Part shown: piece after piece, positions 62,212 through 64,000 of the stretch
Position numbering within the stretch: the stretch's first letter is position 1
Layout: each line of letters begins with the position of its first letter
DNA from: Cupriavidus oxalaticus
Lineage (GTDB): Bacteria > Pseudomonadota > Gammaproteobacteria > Burkholderiales > Burkholderiaceae
Reading direction: 5' to 3'
Assembly (NCBI RefSeq): GCF_016894385.1
Contig: NZ_CP069811.1
Coordinates: 96,001-160,000, forward strand
DNA: 64,000 nucleotides
Program-made: the position numbers and the translations under genes
Notes under the pieces: generated by a model
The model's database searches: none
Seen by the model: the letters and a program-made list of their open reading frames with translations, nothing else
Told to the model about the DNA's origin: nothing

Positions 62212-63093
62212 CTACGCGATAAGGTAGGTGCCCTGCGGATCCGGTTCGGCCGCCGCCTTGACCTTGCGGACGTTGGCTTCCAGTTCGGCATGGGCGGCGT
62301 CCAGCCATCCCACGCGATGGCGCACGGGATCCTTCGGCGACAGGTCGCTGACAGACAGTTCACGCAGGAAATAGCGCACCATGCTGCCCGCTCGCGCGGG
62401 TACCGGCATCATGCCCAGCAACTGGTGGGGCGCGATCAGCCGCCGGCTGACAGCATGCCGGAGCCCGGCCCAGGCGGTGCGGCCCAGCGCGATATAGAAA
62501 GCGTCGGTGCGCATCTGCCGGATGGTGTCGAGAAACTGGTTTTCGAAGACTTCGCGAAGCATGGGCGCCGCCATCAAGTCTTCGAAGGGGCCGTCGAAGA
62601 CGAGCCCGCGCCGGGTGGTGGCATGCGGCAACAAGGCCAGTGGCTGCAGTTGCTCGAAGCCTTCGTTCCACAGCGCCGCGGCATGTGGCAGGCCGACCAG
62701 CTCGGGTACGCGGAAGTGGTCGAGCATGCGGATCAGGTTCGGGCGAACCAGCTTGCCGCCCAGTTCCACGCGCCGCTTGTTCTCGCGCTGGATCACGCGG
62801 CCCGCCGTGTGGCTGCGCATCAGTTCCTCGGTCACGGACGCTGCCAGCCGCACATGGGCATGGCCCGGGGTGGTGCTGACGAGCACCAGCCGCGCCTGTG
62901 TGTTCAGGTACTCGCACGGTACGTAGTGCATGGCGTACATGCCATCTTGCGCGACCAGGATTGGCCTGGCAATGACGCCGACGGCGCCGGCAAGCCGTAC
63001 CTGAGAGCAATACGCTTCAATGAAGTTGGTCAAGGACTCCCCCCGCTCGCGACGCTTCTGGTGCGTTTTTTTCTTGTTCTGCGTTTCGATCAT
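62212..63093 (-). CDS. Conserved-looking hypothetical protein
   Basis: A 293-residue soluble protein with a very basic start (MIETQNKKKTHQKRRERG). The strand ARLVLVSTTPGHAHVRLA after VPCEYLNTQ loosely recalls the phosphate/uracil-pocket strand of uracil-DNA-glycosylase-like folds, but the match is too weak to name a function. The rest is helical with many His, Arg and Trp residues. The ATG at 63093 is chosen because the 102 upstream in-frame codons cross a terminator and promoter. It has its own terminator and stands alone. Confidence 0.65.
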   Translation of the reverse strand: MIETQNKKKTHQKRRERGESLTNFIEAYCSQVRLAGAVGVIARPILVAQDGMYAMHYVPCEYLNTQARLVLVSTTPGHAHVRLAASVTEELMRSHTAGRVIQRENKRRVELGGKLVRPNLIRMLDHFRVPELVGLPHAAALWNEGFEQLQPLALLPHATTRRGLVFDGPFEDLMAAPMLREVFENQFLDTIRQMRTDAFYIALGRTAWAGLRHAVSRRLIAPHQLLGMMPVPARAGSMVRYFLRELSVSDLSPKDPVRHRVGWLDAAHAELEANVRKVKAAAEPDPQGTYLIA

Positions 63094-63327
63094 GGTAAGC
63101 CGGCGCTGAATCACAGACAAAGCGCGCGGTGCCGGATTAGCCTGAATACGACGCAACCTTCGTGGGACAGCCAACACATTGGTGGCTGCATCCCCCCGAT
63201 CGGGTGGGGCCTGGCGGCCGTCAGCCGCACGGTAGCCTTGGCTGGCGTCAGGACGATGACATGCCGTCAGGACGATGACATGCCAATGCGAGGCGAGCGC
63301 GCCAGGGATTGAGGCGCGGGCGGGAAG

Positions 63328-63355
63328 AAAAAACCGGACACGAAGCGTGTCCGGT
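63328..63355 (-). terminator. Intrinsic terminator of the small RNA and/or osmC
   Basis: CCGGACACG-aag-CGTGTCCGG, a perfect 9-bp stem (10 bp with the outer A:T pair), followed on the minus strand by TTTTTT. It lies about 90 bases after the osmC stop and about 40 after the proposed small-RNA start. Confidence 0.92.
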
Positions 63356-63395
63356 AACCCATTTGCTGACTCAGGCCGTGTCAGAACCCGAGAGT
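63328..63395 (-). ncRNA. Candidate Fur-repressed small RNA
   Basis: A promoter with a Fur box (63399-63428) would start transcription near 63395. An intrinsic terminator ends it at about 63328, giving an RNA near 68 nt. Inside is a small hairpin CTGAC-N9-GTCAG and a single-stranded stretch AGCAAATGGGTTA before the terminator stem. No reading frame of note is present. It has the design of RyhB/PrrF/NrrF-type iron-sparing RNAs. The alternative is that it is only an attenuated leader of the 62.2-kb gene. Confidence 0.55.
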
Positions 63396-63398
63396 ACA

Positions 63399-63428
63399 AA
63401 TAATAACGATTATCATTCTCGATAGCAA
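63399..63428 (-). promoter_or_regulatory. Sigma-70 promoter with Fur box
   Basis: Minus strand: TTGCTA (63428-63423), exactly 17 bases, TATTAT (63405-63400). The spacer and -10 are filled by GAGAATGATAATCGTTATT (63420-63402, minus), which matches 16 of 19 positions of the Fur consensus GATAATGATAATCATTATC. Binding would block RNA polymerase directly. Confidence 0.8.
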
Positions 63429-63445
63429 CAGGAATCCCTCGATTC

Positions 63446-63835
63446 TCAGCCGATCGATGTCTCGATAGCGATCTGCCCCGACAGCGTCTTGTGTACCGGG
63501 CAACGGTTGGCGACCCGCAGGAGATCGTCCAGGATCTGGGGCGTCAGTTCACCACTGACCTTGACCTCGCGCTTCAGCGTATAGGTGCCGTTGGCTTCTT
63601 CATGGGCCACCGACACGTCGATGCTGGCGATGGCGTAGCCTTTGCGCTTGGCATAGAGTTGCAGTGTCAGGGTCGTGCAGGCGGCCAGCGCGGAGTCGAG
63701 CAAGTCGTGAGGGCTGGGGTAGCTGGTATCGCCGCCCGCGGAGGCATCCAGGTCGGCCTGCCATTTGGCGGTGCCGTTGTTCAGGTGGCAGGTGGTGTTG
63801 CCCTGGCTCGGCTGCCAGGTCGCTTGGATAGTCAT
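63446..63835 (-). CDS. OsmC-family peroxiredoxin-like protein
   Basis: A 129-residue OsmC/Ohr-fold protein. The two redox cysteines are C53 (LAACTTLTLQLYAKRKG) and C112 (NRCPVHKTL), the usual pair that reduces organic hydroperoxides. SPHDLLDSALAAC is the family signature. CAGGGACG precedes the ATG. Members often use lipoylated proteins as reductant. It lies upstream of the Fur-box promoter and shares the terminator beyond it. Confidence 0.93.
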   Translation of the reverse strand: MTIQATWQPSQGNTTCHLNNGTAKWQADLDASAGGDTSYPSPHDLLDSALAACTTLTLQLYAKRKGYAIASIDVSVAHEEANGTYTLKREVKVSGELTPQILDDLLRVANRCPVHKTLSGQIAIETSIG

Positions 63836-64000
63836 CGGTCGTCCCTGTCTGATAAGAATGCGGCCCGGCGGGCCGGAGCAGTCATTCTATACAGGGTGCT
63901 GCCAACGATCGAAGGCGTCGTTTACTTCACTTTTTCGGTGATTTCGGCGTTTTCCGAAAAAGTGCTTGCCAACCCTGTCACGCTCCCTTAATATTCGCCC
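63836..64000. other. Window end, no gene identified
   Basis: 165 bases upstream of osmC. The last 70 bases are relatively AT-rich (TTTTTCGG, GAAAAAGTG, CTTAATATTCG) and probably hold promoters for osmC or for a gene beyond the window. No gene can be supported. Confidence 0.4.

Overview
The window reads as chromosomal DNA of a beta-proteobacterium of the Cupriavidus/Ralstonia group. The evidence is very high GC, the acetoin operon order acoX-acoA-acoB-acoC with a sigma-54 activator AcoR (the layout described for Cupriavidus necator), several Bug-type periplasmic receptors, C-terminal-Phe porins of the Burkholderiales type, and many LysR, IclR and GntR regulators. No rRNA, tRNA, CRISPR array, prophage or complete insertion sequence was seen. 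The genus is an inference from gene content; nothing here proves a species.

Layout. 1-6.6 kb: 3' end of a type VI secretion cluster (tssK end, tssL, tssM, and a second DotU/OmpA protein). 6.7-8.9 kb: ethanolamine ammonia-lyase eutBC. 9-16.6 kb: housekeeping and small genes (YbaK deacylase, LysR, fumC, Cys-rich copper-storage-like protein, zinc ribbon, PadR, DMT exporter, Fur). 17-21.5 kb: a 1,454-residue hybrid kinase with two kinase cores and three receiver domains. 21.5-28.9 kb: PRC-barrel protein, porin, LysR divergent from a DUF1338 (2-oxoadipate dioxygenase-like) enzyme, second EF-G, BvgA-like response regulator. 29-36.4 kb: a D-glucarate regulon. A FadR-type GntR regulator is divergent from gudD and two Bug receptors, and facing them are kdgD and a 2-oxoglutarate semialdehyde dehydrogenase. 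Together these would take glucarate to 2-oxoglutarate. Both ends carry a related operator over a sigma-70 promoter. 36.6-44.4 kb: DedA-rhodanese fusion, then a minus-strand run IclR / OPT transporter / class V PLP enzyme / peptidase E / porin / DUF1177 that looks like an uncharacterised peptide-uptake pathway. 44.6-48.2 kb: a large membrane patatin enclosed by two closely related IclR paralogues. 48.4-62 kb: an LLM flavin enzyme, acoR, an inverted four-gene insert (LysR, amidohydrolase, MFS carrier, beta-propeller), then the acetoin operon acoXABC with an AhpD-like protein and a lipoate ligase. 62-64 kb: a hypothetical gene, a probable Fur-controlled small RNA, and an OsmC protein.

Most notable non-coding signals: (i) a compact transcription unit at 63.3-63.4 kb with a sigma-70 promoter whose spacer is a Fur box and an intrinsic terminator about 65 nt downstream, a candidate iron-stress small RNA; (ii) a second Fur-box promoter of the same design at 17.0 kb, facing fur across a structured 440-nt leader; (iii) a 157-bp MITE-like element with 17-bp inverted ends and a 12-bp target duplication, inserted exactly inside an intrinsic terminator; (iv) a consensus -24/-12 promoter ahead of acoX; (v) paired operators of the glucarate regulon; (vi) tandem operators upstream of the first IclR gene.
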